From Manduca sexta (taxonomy: Eukaryota; Arthropoda; Insecta; Lepidoptera; Sphingidae), in NCBI RefSeq assembly GCF_014839805.1, contig NC_051118.1:10842391-10906390 (forward strand): a stretch of DNA of 64,000 nt, given 5' to 3'. The notes under the pieces were generated by a model that saw only the letters and a list, made by a program, of their open reading frames with translations, ran no database searches and had not been told where the DNA came from. This document shows, piece by piece, positions 44,136 through 55,550 of the stretch. The first letter of the stretch is position 1. Each line of letters begins with the position of its first letter. The translations under genes were made by a program, and so were the position numbers.

Positions 44136-45409
44136 TAAGCTTGTAATAAGTAGACAACCGAGCCCAACGCAAAACCACAACTAATATGTTTCGCTCGATT
44201 CCATTACACCTCTGCTTATCCCTGAAAAGGAGAAAAGGTGTGATACTATATACTATAATTATGTATGAAGTAGAAACGTTACAAGAAAGCAAAATTCGCT
44301 ATTTCGTTTCCTTGGAAGACACAATTATTTTAGTTTTTTATAAATTTTACAACCAGACTACTAAAGCAATTTAAATTTTTTTTACATGGGACCAGTATGG
44401 ATATATATTCTTTCGAATAAAAAAAGAGTTTTCTGAATCGGTCCATAAATGACCGAGTTATGAGGTAACAAACATTAAAAAAATACACGTCGTATTGATA
44501 TCCTCTTTTTTTAAGTCGGTTTAAAAATACTGTTAGCGCTGTTTTGCTAAGGGGGACCGTCTTAACATAGTATTTTTATATATCTACATATATACACACG
44601 CCTTTTATTTTAGAAGGGGTAAACAGAAACGCAACTGGTACACTTAAACCCTAGAGTTTTATATTATATAAACTTGATAAATTTTATATAAGTTTTTTCA
44701 AGTTATGTAAGGCATTATTGTGTATGTGAATATGTACATGTAATAGTCATTGACATTTTTATATCACGCACCGGTAAAATATATGTTAATTCAATTTTAG
44801 AAGAAATCTGACTAACATCCATAGCTATAGAAGAAACTTAGTTCTTAGACAAGTGTAAGAGGAATGGGATTTAAGGACCCTACATTTGTTATGTATGAAA
44901 TGCCATACCAAGTCGTCACTCTACGTTGATTTTCTGTGAGACAGTTGTATTTTGTGAGACGAGCTCCATTCAAGTATTATGTCGATCCATCAATATAAAG
45001 AAAGAAAGTAAAGCTCTCTGTCTGTTACGCTTTTACATTCGAACCATGACTGAACCGATATTATTGTAATTTAGTGTAGAGTAAACCGTAAGAAAGTATA
45101 TGTATATCCCAGAAAAACATACACGCAGGCGGAGCCGCGAGCAAAATCAAGTCTTAAAAATTTAAATGAAAAGAAGCACGATAACATCCCAAGCAGGTTT
45201 TATTAAAGTCTAGTTTAAAACTAATCTTTATTAAAATAAAGTAACAATCACGAAACACTACGAAGGGCTATACGAATTTCCATACAAAATTTTACTTAAA
45301 CTAAATGATTATGTTAACGATACGACAACGTGTTAATGCGTGATAGGGGCACTGTTCCATCCCTAGTCACAATCGCATCTCTATTTATCCCGTTATAAGG
45401 TACATAACA

Positions 45410-45590
45410 TGAGCCTTATTCTCTATCCCGCACGTTATTTTAACAGTGCGTAACAAGCACGTAACACAACGGGTCATGTTTAGGACTATAGAAATTTGAC
45501 TTACAGAATACCATTCCACGCACATTTCTCGGAGATAACATGACACGGCCGCGTTACGCGTTTACACTATCATACAGAATAAGGGCCCAG
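45410..45590. mobile_element. MITE with CCTTATTCT / AGAATAAGGGCC ends (block B)
   Basis: Block B copy of 29721-29900. Confidence 0.65.
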
Positions 45591-45810
45591 AGAGCCATTA
45601 GCAACACTGACATAAACACAAGCGTTGCCAAGCGACCGCATTCAAACAAATTTTCCACATATATATATATATTTTTTTGCTTTAAGCTCATTGTGAAACA
45701 TTCAGTAATAGAAATAGAAAGAAAATAAGCCTACTGTTTTACGCTTAACGAAATACAGAGCGTAGTATTTATCATAAGAAAAAATTGTGGTGTAAAATAA
45801 TAAGTGTATA

Positions 45811-45923
45811 ATGAAATCAGTGGAGACGATATTATTTGACGTGTCTAAAAATGAACAGTTTAAAATAAATGAGAATTATAAAATGCTACACAGAAAACTG
45901 AAGAATACGCGGAAAGTTGTTAT
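45811..45923 (+). pseudogene. IFT52-like first coding exon, copy 4 (open)
   Basis: Block B counterpart of 30122. It reads MKSVETILFDVSKNEQFKIN, then ENYKMLHRKLKNTRKVV, so the conserved Trp is replaced by Arg, which suggests relaxed constraint. Donor AT|GTAAGTC kept. Confidence 0.6.
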
Positions 45924-46286
45924 GTAAGTCTTAAGCATTTTCTTTATTATCCTATTATTGCATTAAATAACCCCGGACACAAAAAACCTCTTCAAAGTAA
46001 ACAAATATGTGTCGATTAATTTCATTATAATATGTACCTAGCAACATTTTGACCCAAGCGTCCTCGGCGTCGGGGGACCGAGCCCCTGACCAGGATGAAA
46101 ATATATTTTTACCGCCATATAGACAACGCCAGCGCCATCTATCTAGACAATTCAAATATTTCCTACGAGAATAAATTATCGGAATAAAAAGTAGCCGATA
46201 CCATAATGCATAGGTAACAGTAACTTCAAGCGACGAGTATGATACTGAGTGAAAATTATGTTGATGAATTAATAAACGCAGGTCGC

Positions 46287-46840
46287 TTCTTACACCCGCC
46301 CTGTGGATTGGGGGCGTTTGGAGAATTCCACCACGCTATCCTCTGCCTGTCGTAAAAGGCGACAAATAGAGGCCATCTGGGTGCCGTCGTCGCCGTCCGC
46401 CCTTACTGAACGTTTTAGGACATTGTGGTGACCACCGGGATGGAAGGTAGGCCTCATTCTGACGTTGACGCCGAGAGCATCCTTCAGTTGCGGGGGAGCT
46501 TCTGAGCCCCCATAAAGACGGGCTGCACCAGGCGGCATCGCGCAGAGTGCGGCTGAGAACGACGACTGAAACACTTCCGTCAGAGGAAGCCTATAGCCGT
46601 CTCTAATGCGCCGAAGAGGGCCACCGCGGAGTTTTAGTTGGTATGCCGTGCGTTGTATATAAGTCAGGAACTCTATCCAGCGGCCGCCCGAACGTCCATA
46701 TAAAATCCGGGTGGCTCAACGTCTGGTCGTAAGGCACGGTGACCCCAACATAACTGCTCAGTTGCCCGCCACGAAGGCCGGGCGATAGTCATAAGGCACT
46801 TTCTCTACGAAACCAAAAAGAAGGTGTCTTTTGACAGAAC
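46287..46840. repeat. GC-rich retrotransposon-like fragment (block B)
   Basis: Block B copy of 30600-31155 with small indels. Confidence 0.5.
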
Positions 46841-47382
46841 ATCTGGAAATATTTTGGGCAGGTCTATGTCCAGCAGTAGACTTTGTGGGGCTGACGATAA
46901 CGATGATAAATTATAGACATTGGTACTTAGAAATAACAAAGAAAAAGATTTTAATTTGATAAGAGCTACTTAGTTAAAATAATATCGGAAATATCGGATC
47001 GTTAGTAAATCATCATACATTACTTTTATACTGTTACTTGTTTAACTGCCGATTATCTGTAAATCACTATACCATTTGGTATAAGGTATAACCTGATGAT
47101 GTCCCAATGATTTTTTATATAAGCGTCCTACAAAAATCACTAATGCAAGTTTTATGATTTGGAATTTGCACATGTTTGATTCTGTGTTATTTTTATCTGT
47201 GGTAACTAAGTATAAATAATGTGAAGATACACTGGTAACTACTACAAATAAAAAAAAACTTATTCGAATACACTACAGTGAAAAATTAAAGTACCTATAG
47301 TGTAAAATAATAGAAAAAATAATGCTTGAATCACATGTTTATTTTAGTAAAAATGTCTCCAAAATCATTATTTCATTATTGT

Positions 47383-48153
47383 TTAATCACGTTCAATCTT
47401 CCATCCGAAACGTTCAGGAGCGCCAGACGAATCTTCGCCATGCGTGTACGCCTGGCGGTCACCATCCGAGTCTGGTGATTGGGCCAGCTTCAGCAGATCA
47501 CTATTTTCCCGGTTGATGATGTAGAACAAGATCTCCTTATTGACCACAACTGGTTGAAGGTACCACTGGTGTCTAAAAGTGTCAGAATTCGTAGAAGTGT
47601 AAATCAGGTGGTCTTGGTAACCATCACTATAAGTTCCGATTTTCAGAAATTGGTTAGCGTGAGGGTTGTAGATTTTAAAGTAGACCTTCTTGTCTGACGC
47701 CTCGTGAAATTTGAATTCCCAGCTTGCCCTCTCGCCAATGTCATTTTCAGTGCTGACGCTATACACGGTCCTGTCGCCGTCGGAATCAGTCTTGAGTCCT
47801 ACTTTGAGCTTCATGCCAAATTTCTTGTTGATGACCTTGGCGGTAAGCTGGCCAAAGATAATCCTGAATTGGATCGGGAAGTCATTCTTGACGATTTCTT
47901 GGGCGTTGTGGTTCCACAGATAATACGCGTAATATATAACCTTCTGTTTGTCCTGGTCGAGCAGTTTGTCAACAGTTTTTGAGATGACGTTGCCTCTACG
48001 CTCTTTCTCGAGTTCTTTACTCTGTGAAAGAGCTGTCTCGTAGTCGGCGATGATCACACTTCTGTATAGATGTTCGGCAGCTTCGTCATCAGATCTAGGA
48101 GCGGCGTGGCACGCGAGTGCCGCGAGCGTTAGTAGAAGCGTTAAACGTAGCAT
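47383..48153 (-). CDS. 30K low-molecular-weight lipoprotein (locus 6)
   Basis: Block B twin of the gene at 31697, encoding an identical 256-residue preprotein: signal peptide, SVSTEND loop and SGAPERFGWKIERD end. The ATG at 48153 is 10 nt inside the exon after TTTCACAG. Leader intron 48164-48435 (272 bp) and type I promoter at 48436-48493. Nucleotide differences from locus 3 are few and silent, so both are probably functional and recently duplicated. Confidence 0.95.
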   Translation of the reverse strand: MLRLTLLLTLAALACHAAPRSDDEAAEHLYRSVIIADYETALSQSKELEKERRGNVISKTVDKLLDQDKQKVIYYAYYLWNHNAQEIVKNDFPIQFRIIFGQLTAKVINKKFGMKLKVGLKTDSDGDRTVYSVSTENDIGERASWEFKFHEASDKKVYFKIYNPHANQFLKIGTYSDGYQDHLIYTSTNSDTFRHQWYLQPVVVNKEILFYIINRENSDLLKLAQSPDSDGDRQAYTHGEDSSGAPERFGWKIERD

Positions 48154-48435
48154 TGTGGTGATCCTGTGAAACAATAGCGTTTGTTATTATTTCGTTTCTT
48201 TCTTTCATTGATAATGATCTTTATAAAGAAGTGATTTCAAATTCTTCAAGTATTTTGCAGGTTAAAATAAATTAAAATCTATTTTAAGTCACGTTGGCAA
48301 CCATGAGTGAACGGAGCGAATATTATGTATTTCTCACGGTCGCTCGTGATTGGGCGCTCCTAACAATAAGTAACGAAACAAAAACTTCTTTCCCAACCTA
48401 ATATTATTATAATATTATATAATACAGATGCTTAC

Positions 48436-48493
48436 CCAGAATCCTCCGAGCGTAGAATGACACCGAACGTACTACATGCTCAGCTCTTTTATA
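48436..48493 (-). promoter_or_regulatory. 30K promoter type I: TATA box plus leader exon
   Basis: Block B copy of 32750-32807: TATAAAAG at 48493, donor at 48435. Confidence 0.8.
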
Positions 48494-48829
48494 TTCATTT
48501 CAGAGGTCAATAGATTATCAATACCTAAAAAATTACAATTGTAACACAATCTATGAATACATGCCTAGATAATGAAATCGTAATTTTCGATGTATGTGTA
48601 CAAATTGTAACTAATTATTGAAAAAAATGAGCTTCATTCAGTGTATATAAAAGAAATCTCTTGGTTATGGGCTGATTACAGGAGAAATTATTAACAATCT
48701 CCCACGCAAAGCAGTAGTCAAACTGACCACTAATTAATGTCTCATTTAGACTGAAACATGTACCTGATATGGAAATTTTCTGAAGTCAAATACCTAAGCC
48801 GTGTAAACCTTTACAAGAGGTTCAATTTT

Positions 48830-49800
48830 ATAGGCCAATCTCCTCATTGCCAATAATGGCATAATTATTTGAAAAACTTCTATTAAAAAAAACCTATTGT
48901 TAAAAAAATGGAACTTAATACCCAACTATCAATTCGGCTTTAGAGAAAAATATTATACAATAGATACAGTACTATACTGAATAACTACTATTATAGAAAG
49001 AGCTTTAGAAGAGAAAAACGTTTGTTCGACAGTTTTCCTAGACGTGGCAAAATCATTTGACAAAGTAAGGCACCTCGGCCGCAAATGCAAACTAAGAAAT
49101 ACGCTGCCGAAGCAGTTTTCTGTAATTTTGGAATCTTATATTTCTGAGAGAATGTTTCGAATGAAACAAAGACTATGTTCGGAAATTAAACATATAGGAG
49201 TACCACAGGGTAGTGTACTAGGTCCTGTATATATTATACACCAGTGACATTTCTAAAATGAATCACAATACAATTGCAACCTTTGCAGACTATACAACAA
49301 TTATGGCTACAGGTTCGACTCACGAAGAAGCACTGGATAAAGTACAGCACTGTCAACAGCATTTCCAAATGGACTGAAAAATGACGCCTAAAAATAAACG
49401 AATCAAAAATCCATTCATGTAGATTTCACCAACAAAAGGCCAAATTATCAGCCTGTGTATATGAATGGTCAAAACTTAAGAATATGAAAATACTGCCAAG
49501 TACTTAGGCATGACTCTTGACGTAAAGCATCGCTGGAAGGCTCATGTCAAAAAGAAACGCGATGAATTGGAAATTCGCTGCAAAAAGATGCATTGGCTTC
49601 TTGGTAAACACTCTTCGTTGGCAGTACACAACATAGTACTTTTATATAAACAATTCCTAATGCCAGTATGGATTTATGGTATACAGTTGTGGGGTTGTAC
49701 CAAACAAAACAATATACAGCGATTCCAAAAGAAAGTACTTAGGGGTATTGCAACTCCCCTTGGTACGTAAGATATGAAGATTTTCATCGGGACCTCAAAG
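48830..49800 (+). mobile_element. Jockey-like reverse transcriptase fragment (block B)
   Basis: Block B copy of 33145-34115. Without the 16-bp slippage its IGVPQGSVLGPV motif is continuous. Still broken by stops elsewhere. Confidence 0.85.
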
Positions 49801-49855
49801 TGTACTTCGTTACGAATATTGTAAATTAATATGTGTTTTCCGAGCCGAGGGGCTA

Positions 49856-50020
49856 TTACACCGCTAACCTTCTGACTCAGAGCTGCGACTGAATATTTTT
49901 TATAAATAAAAAGCCAGTCACAATTATTTTTTAAGCCCGACCCGTGATCCGAACCCAGGATCTCAGTGCGATAGTCGTACTCGTATCGCGAACGCATTAC
50001 AACTACGCGACCGGGGCAGT
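49856..50020 (-). mobile_element. SINE family 2 fragment (block B)
   Basis: Block B copy of 34180-34347. Confidence 0.7.
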
Positions 50021-50077
50021 CTATTTCTAAACAAAAAAGCAGAAAATAAGTAATAAAAATAATTTTAACAAAAAATT

Positions 50078-50290
50078 AAACCGCCTTCAAAAACCACTCA
50101 AAACCAAAAAATAATTTAACATAACTGGATAACAAATTTGGAATCGGTGCCTAATTAAAATTACTAGTAAAACAAGATAAATACATTAACTAAAAAATTA
50201 TTAAACCGCATTTAAGGCTTATTAAAAACCAAAAAAATATTTTATATTACCTATAATATACTGGTTACCAATTATGAAGTTGGCGACTTA
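50078..50290. repeat. AAACCGCCTT repeat fragments (block B)
   Basis: Block B copy of 34395-34640, slightly shortened. Confidence 0.55.
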
Positions 50291-50846
50291 TTCAATTTAT
50301 ACATTGTTTTCGTATATTAGCTAGCATATCCATAATTTTTTTAGTTCAAAATCTCATAGCAACAATCAGGTGCGCAGTCGCGGCGTGCGTGTTATGCTAT
50401 GAGGTTTGAACAAGCTCACATAGATCTAACTCCGCTCAGACGATATAGCTAGTACTTCAAAATGGCGTCCATTAACAAGCCCCGTAGCTCACTGATCTAT
50501 CTATTATCGAAAAAGCAGATAAGCCAATAAATGAATAAGCAATTAGATGTGGCACGTATTACATGGCGACGTCTAACTTCGTTTACACCTATACTATTTA
50601 CTAGAATTGTTCCAATAATTGTGTTTCACCCATTGTTTCAAATTTGTTATTTGCGATCACTATCGTATTTCAGTTTTAAGAGCAATATAAAAAATACTGA
50701 ATAGTTATTTAAAAAACTTGACACCTACGTAGTGTATTGGGGAGACGTAATGCAATACCTACCATTAAGTATTATCTATACTTCGAACATAACTACTGTT
50801 GTTCTATACTGAAAAAAATAGCTATAAAACGATTTATTATGAAACA

Positions 50847-51045
50847 GCGGCGATAGCCTAGTTGCGTATGGAACGGACTGTCGAGACGAATATCCGCAGG
50901 TTTTCGCTTGCTTTAACGGTGAAGGAAAACATCGTGAGGAAACCTGCATACCTGAGAAGTTCTCTATAAGAAATTCGAAGATGTGTGAAGTCTACCAATC
51001 CGCATTAGGCCAGCGTGGTGGACTAAGGCCTAATCCCTCTCAGTA
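50847..51045 (+). mobile_element. SINE family 1, internally deleted (block B)
   Basis: Block B copy of 35192-35392 with the same internal deletion. Confidence 0.8.
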
Positions 51046-51199
51046 GACCTATCATATATTGCGATCGACTTTTTCTGTTTGCAGTGAAAATTAAACACGT
51101 ATTTTCAAACCAAGAAACGTTGTCATGTCATCGAAACATATAATGAAATATTAATTTTATTATTGTTCATCAAACGGTACGTCATAAACCGACTAATTA

Positions 51200-51278
51200 C
51201 AAAAGAAATTAGTTACCAGTTATATAAGATTAAAATCGATCATGAAATCAGTATGTCACTAAGATTGGTGAACTGCAG
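51200..51278 (+). promoter_or_regulatory. 30K promoter type II: TATA, initiator and leader exon
   Basis: TATATAAG at 51221, TCAGT initiator with A at 51250, and leader ending CTGCAG|GTGAGT at 51278, followed by a 210-bp intron to 51488. Confidence 0.82.
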
Positions 51279-51498
51279 GTGAGTACAAAAAACAAAATAT
51301 AATAATAAATGCATTTATGATTTCAAGGCTATCACATCACCTCATTAATAATTGAAGACGAACACTCTGCATCCACTTGGCCTTATTTCACTTTAAAATC
51401 AAGTCAGTGCAACACCCTTTTTCAAGCATGTTGGCGAACTGGTTTAGCCAAATTATAGCTCCTTAATATATAATATTTTATTTGTCAGGATCATCACA

Positions 51499-52263
51499 AT
51501 GCTACGGATAGCGCTGTTCCTGACGGTCGCGGCACTCGCGTGCCATGCCGCTCCAATCACTGACGACGAAGCTATCGACCAACTATACAAAAGTGTGATC
51601 ATCGCCGACTACGAGACCGCTCTATTACAGAGTAAAAATCTCGTGAACGAGCAAAGGGGCATGATCATTTCGAAAACTGTTGACAAACTGCTTGAAAAGG
51701 ACCCACAGGAGGTTATGTATTACGCGTACTATCTGTTTAACCACGACGCCCAAGATATCGTCAAGAATTACTTCCCACTCGAATTCAGGATGATCTTCAG
51801 CCAGCTTACCGTCAAGCTCATCAACAAGAAATACAACATGGAGCTCAAAGTGGGACTCAAGACTGATTCCGACGGCGAAAGGACCGTGTATGGTGATAGC
51901 GGTGACGTTGGCAATAGGGCAGTCTGGAAATTCATGAATGTCGACGCATCGGACAAGAAAGTCTACTTTAAAATCTACAACCCTAGCGATAACCAATTTC
52001 TGAAATCCGGAAATTCAGCTGATAGATTCGATGATCATCCGATTTACTCTTCTACTAATTCTGACACTTTCAGACACCAGTGGTATCTTGAGCCAGTGGT
52101 GTTTGATAACGAGATCCTGTTCTACGTAATCAACCGGCAGTACAGCCAGCCCCTGAAGCTGGCCCAATCCACGGACTCAGATGGTGACCGTCAGGCGTAC
52201 GGCCACGGCGGAGATCCGTCTGGCGCTCCTGAACGCTTCGGATGGAAGATTGAACGTAGCTAA
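51499..52263 (+). CDS. 30K low-molecular-weight lipoprotein (locus 7)
   Basis: Intact 254-residue secreted 30K protein, block B twin of 35844. It differs at two residues: YYAYYL instead of YYGYYL, and VVFDNE instead of VVLDNE. Signal peptide, KTDSDGERTVYGDSGDVGNR and SGAPERFGWKIERS are unchanged. It is also the plus-strand member of the later duplication whose second copy is at 57463. Confidence 0.95.
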   Translation: MLRIALFLTVAALACHAAPITDDEAIDQLYKSVIIADYETALLQSKNLVNEQRGMIISKTVDKLLEKDPQEVMYYAYYLFNHDAQDIVKNYFPLEFRMIFSQLTVKLINKKYNMELKVGLKTDSDGERTVYGDSGDVGNRAVWKFMNVDASDKKVYFKIYNPSDNQFLKSGNSADRFDDHPIYSSTNSDTFRHQWYLEPVVFDNEILFYVINRQYSQPLKLAQSTDSDGDRQAYGHGGDPSGAPERFGWKIERS

Positions 52264-52394
52264 ACGATTCGATTATTTTGAAAAAAATGTTAATTGAAAT
52301 AAATGGCTGATTCAAGCATAATTTCTACTTTATTATTACGTGGCACATCATATACCTATGTAGAGAAAATTTTTTTACTTATAGAAATCTACAT

Positions 52395-52652
52395 TTCGCC
52401 CTAGTCACCTGTTGTTATTTGGCCACCACGGCCTCTAAACCCCAACAATCTCATAAGAAACGTAAATGGGCTGCAAGTCTAAAGCATAAGGATTATTACT
52501 TTGGGTATAATTTGGGCATCCGTCTTCACCTAGACACATATGGATGTTTGGATCACGCTAAACGTATGATAAAATTACTACAGCTTTATTTGATATTGTC
52601 AACAGCTTTGCCCGCCTGGAAAAGTTTTGTCGCGATCAAAAATAGTCTATAG
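52395..52652 (+). other. Unrecognised conserved open frame, copy 1
   Basis: An open frame reads TTASKPQQSHKKRKWAASLK, then DYYFGYNLGIRLHLDTYGCL and KLLQLYLILSTALPAWKSF, and stops within a Helitron remnant. The copy at 58012-58359 keeps the frame but changes several residues. I do not recognise the family. It could be a fragment of a transposon or of a host exon. Confidence 0.35.
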
Positions 52653-52780
52653 CACTCTGGAGTAATGTAGCTGCCTACTAATGAAAAAAAAACAATATCG
52701 GTTTGGTAGTTCCTGAGATCAGCGCGTTCAAACTAATTCTTCCGCTTTATGCATTAGCATGGATAGGTACTATGATTATA
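52640..52780 (-). mobile_element. Helitron remnant
   Basis: Reverse of the TTTGAACGCGCTGATCTCAG / AACTACCAAACC unit with the CCATGCTAATGCATAAAGC start. Copy at 58345-58470. Confidence 0.55.
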
Positions 52781-53450
52781 CTGTTTATGGTCAACAATTA
52801 ATCCAGTATAAGATTACCAAAAACTCGAAAGAAGGATGTGTTGTAACAAATAATTATAAAAAATACCAAAATCCTGATCCGGAATAAATTCAAAACAAAC
52901 ATGAAGTGCGAAGTGCGCACTGAGGAGTGTGAGATTTGACATGAATAAATTTATACAGAGGAGTACGAAGAAATAAAATGTATGCACATTGTGTACTACA
53001 AATATATTAATTTCGATAGTCTAATTTCGGTTAGATTTTAATTCTTTCATTGTTATATTTTGTTGCTAAAAACAACCAGCTTCATAACTTTAATGAAAAA
53101 TATGAAAATGTTGGTGTAAAGTGACAACCTTACGTTCTATGAATTATGACCTTAATTTTCTACTTTAAATTCTAAGGAAGGTAAAAAATTCTCCAGACTC
53201 AACTTACATATTCATTCAAAAAACAGAGTCCTTCATGGGGGCTACTTTGGCTAAAATCAGTCTTAAAGACAGGAAGGTGGAAAACTCTTAAAATTTGACA
53301 TAAGATTACAATTATTATTTTTGAAGTCTCATCATTTCTACGGTTTATTTGTTTGTTAACTTACATAAATGACTGCAAGAAAGCTATGAGTTAAACAATT
53401 GGCATATTTTTATGTTTAATTTAAGTTCATAGGGTTTTTTTAGTGTAGGC
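52781..53450. other. Intergenic, no gene recognised
   Basis: AT-rich spacer between convergent 30K genes, nothing supportable. Confidence 0.5.
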
Positions 53451-53451
53451 A

Positions 53452-53640
53452 TCCCTGCAGTTTACACCGGGGGAGAGTTCCAAACGGGATTCTGGAATCC
53501 TTCAGTTAGTGACTGTAGGTGCCCAGAGGCTAGTTGGAGGGAATATGGAGGAAGGACGGGACCTCCTTTAGGATGGGCGGAGAGGAAAAGAGGAGAAATG
53601 TTCGCGTGCCGTCATAGATCGCCAAGTTTTTCTAATTTTC
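53452..53640. repeat. Unclassified dispersed repeat
   Basis: Same family as 21474-21690 (CCAAACGGGATTCTGGAATCC, GGAGGAAGGACGGGACC, AAATGTTCGCGTGCC). Copy at 59167-59350. Confidence 0.5.
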
Positions 53641-54491
53641 AGGAATCTCATCGCAAAGTTTACCTTTTTGGATGACTCCTATCAAATAGGTTTTGAGTGC
53701 TATTTTTGTATTAAGTATATTAATAAAATATACTTATTTCTCGTTATCTGCCTGATTATTGCCATCAATGAAACATTTACAACGGACGACCACTGGCGCA
53801 GTGACATTGCGAAGAATATTACTTTTTTTGGATGTTAAATTAGTCTAAATGATTTGTGGATATGTAGTAATAAAGGATAAGATATTATAGATTAAAAAAT
53901 CAAACCCGCCTTCAAAAATCACTAAAACCAAAAAAATATTTAAAGTTGCCTATATACTGGTTACCAATTCTTACCAATTTCGGTACCTTATCATGAGACC
54001 AAATGGCAAACGCCCTTTCAAACATAAAAAAGAATTTATCTTATTGTTAGGGAGTTGTACTTTCCATCATCAGCTTAGCTACATAAGATGATGATTATCA
54101 TACGCAAGTACTTCATAAAATTTGCGATAAACGATGTGTGGGCCTAGAAAAAATTTAGAGGATTGTCCTCGATTTCTCCAGGATCCAATCTTCAAATCCT
54201 GACTTGGTGACTATGGAAACGCTTCAGACGTATCTACTTTCGAACAAAAATAATTTTGAAAATCTGTCGACAATTGGCGGAGTAAAGTCGTAACACACAA
54301 AAAAAAACCTACAGTCGAATTGAAAACCTCCTCCGTTTCTTAAATTGCTTAAAAAAGAGTAGTGATCTACTATTTGATTCAGTTTAAAATAGGGAGAGAT
54401 TCGACAGATTGGAGTAATAAAAAGATAGTAAAAATAATGCTTGAATCGAATGTTTATTTCAATTAAAATGTTTTCAAAATAATCGAATTGT

Positions 54492-55256
54492 TTAGCTACG
54501 TTCAATCTTCCATCCAAAGCGTTCAGGAGCGCCGGACGAATCTTCCCCGTGACTGTAAGCCTGGCGGTCGCCATCCGAGTCCGTGGATTGGGCCAGCTTC
54601 AGGGGCTGACTGTACTGCCGGTTAATTACGTAGAACAGGATCTCGTTATCCAACACCACTGGCTCAAGATACCACTGATGTCTGTAAGTGTCAGAGTTAG
54701 TAGAAGTGTAAATCGGGTGGTCATTGTAAGCATCAGCTGAATTTCCGGTTTTCAGAAATTGGTTATCGCTAGGGTTGTAGATTTTAAAGTAGACTTTCTT
54801 GTCCGATGCGTCGACATTCATGAATTGCCAGACTGCCCTATTGCCAACGTCACCGCTATCACCATACACGGTCCTTTCGCCGTCGGAATCAGTCTTGAGT
54901 CCTACTTTTAGCCGCATACCGAATTTCTTATTAAGGAGCTTGACGGTAAGCTGGCCGAAGATCATTCTAAATTCGATCGGGAAGTCATTCTTTACGATGT
55001 CTTGGGCGTCGTGGTTCCACAGATAGTACGCGTAATACATAAGCTTCTGTTTGTCCTGGTTGAGCAGTTTATCAACAGTTTTCGAGATAACTTTGCCTCT
55101 CTTCTCTTTCTCAAGTTCTTTACTCTGTGACAGAGCGGTCTCGTAGTCAGCAATGATCACACTTCTGTATAGATGGTCGGCAGCTTCGTCGTCGGAGGCA
55201 GGAGCGGCTTGGCACGCGAGTGCCGCGACCATCAGGAACAGCGTTATCCGTAGCAT
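54492..55256 (-). CDS. 30K low-molecular-weight lipoprotein (locus 8)
   Basis: Intact 254-residue secreted 30K protein. Signal peptide MLRITLFLMVAALACQA, helical domain with SKELEKEKRGKVISKTVDKL, then GERTVYGDSGDVGNRAVWQF, KTGNSADAYNDH, NSDTYRHQWYLEP and SGAPERFGWKIERS. The ATG at 55256 follows the acceptor TTTCTCAG by 10 nt. Leader intron is 197 bp with a type II promoter. A 45-bp stretch near the C-terminus (54609-54655) matches the plus-strand gene at 35844 rather than its own duplicate at 60219, suggesting gene conversion. Convergent with locus 7. Confidence 0.95.
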   Translation of the reverse strand: MLRITLFLMVAALACQAAPASDDEAADHLYRSVIIADYETALSQSKELEKEKRGKVISKTVDKLLNQDKQKLMYYAYYLWNHDAQDIVKNDFPIEFRMIFGQLTVKLLNKKFGMRLKVGLKTDSDGERTVYGDSGDVGNRAVWQFMNVDASDKKVYFKIYNPSDNQFLKTGNSADAYNDHPIYTSTNSDTYRHQWYLEPVVLDNEILFYVINRQYSQPLKLAQSTDSDGDRQAYSHGEDSSGAPERFGWKIERS

Positions 55257-55463
55257 TGTGATGATCCTGAGAAATAAAATATATTAATAAGCTAGAATTT
55301 AACCAAACCCGTTCACTAACATGCTCAAAGAAGAGTGTTGCATTGACTCCGTATTAAAGTAAAAAAAGGGCAACGGAAGATGTATGTATTTATGGAAATA
55401 TGGTTTCTTTATAATAAATCTACTTGTTATTACAATATATATTATTGTATTGTTTGTGCTCAC

Positions 55464-55550
55464 CTACAATGCACCAACCTTAACGTTATAATAACTCGAC
55501 AATTAATTTGCTCTTATATAGCTGGTTACTAATTTCTTTTATAATTTAGA
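55464..55550 (-). promoter_or_regulatory. 30K promoter type II: TATA and leader exon
   Basis: Minus-strand TATATAAG at 55520 preceded by AAAAGAAATTAGTAACCAG. The leader ends CATTGTAG|GTGAGC at 55464. A clear TCAGT initiator is not seen here. Confidence 0.78.

Larger units (their letters stand above)
36684..52339. repeat. Segmental duplication block B (15.7 kb)
   Basis: Direct tandem copy of 23056-36683, collinear and almost identical. It is longer because of Helitron insertions at 40611-41738 and 42317-43513, and lacks the MITE at 28523. Confidence 0.93.
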
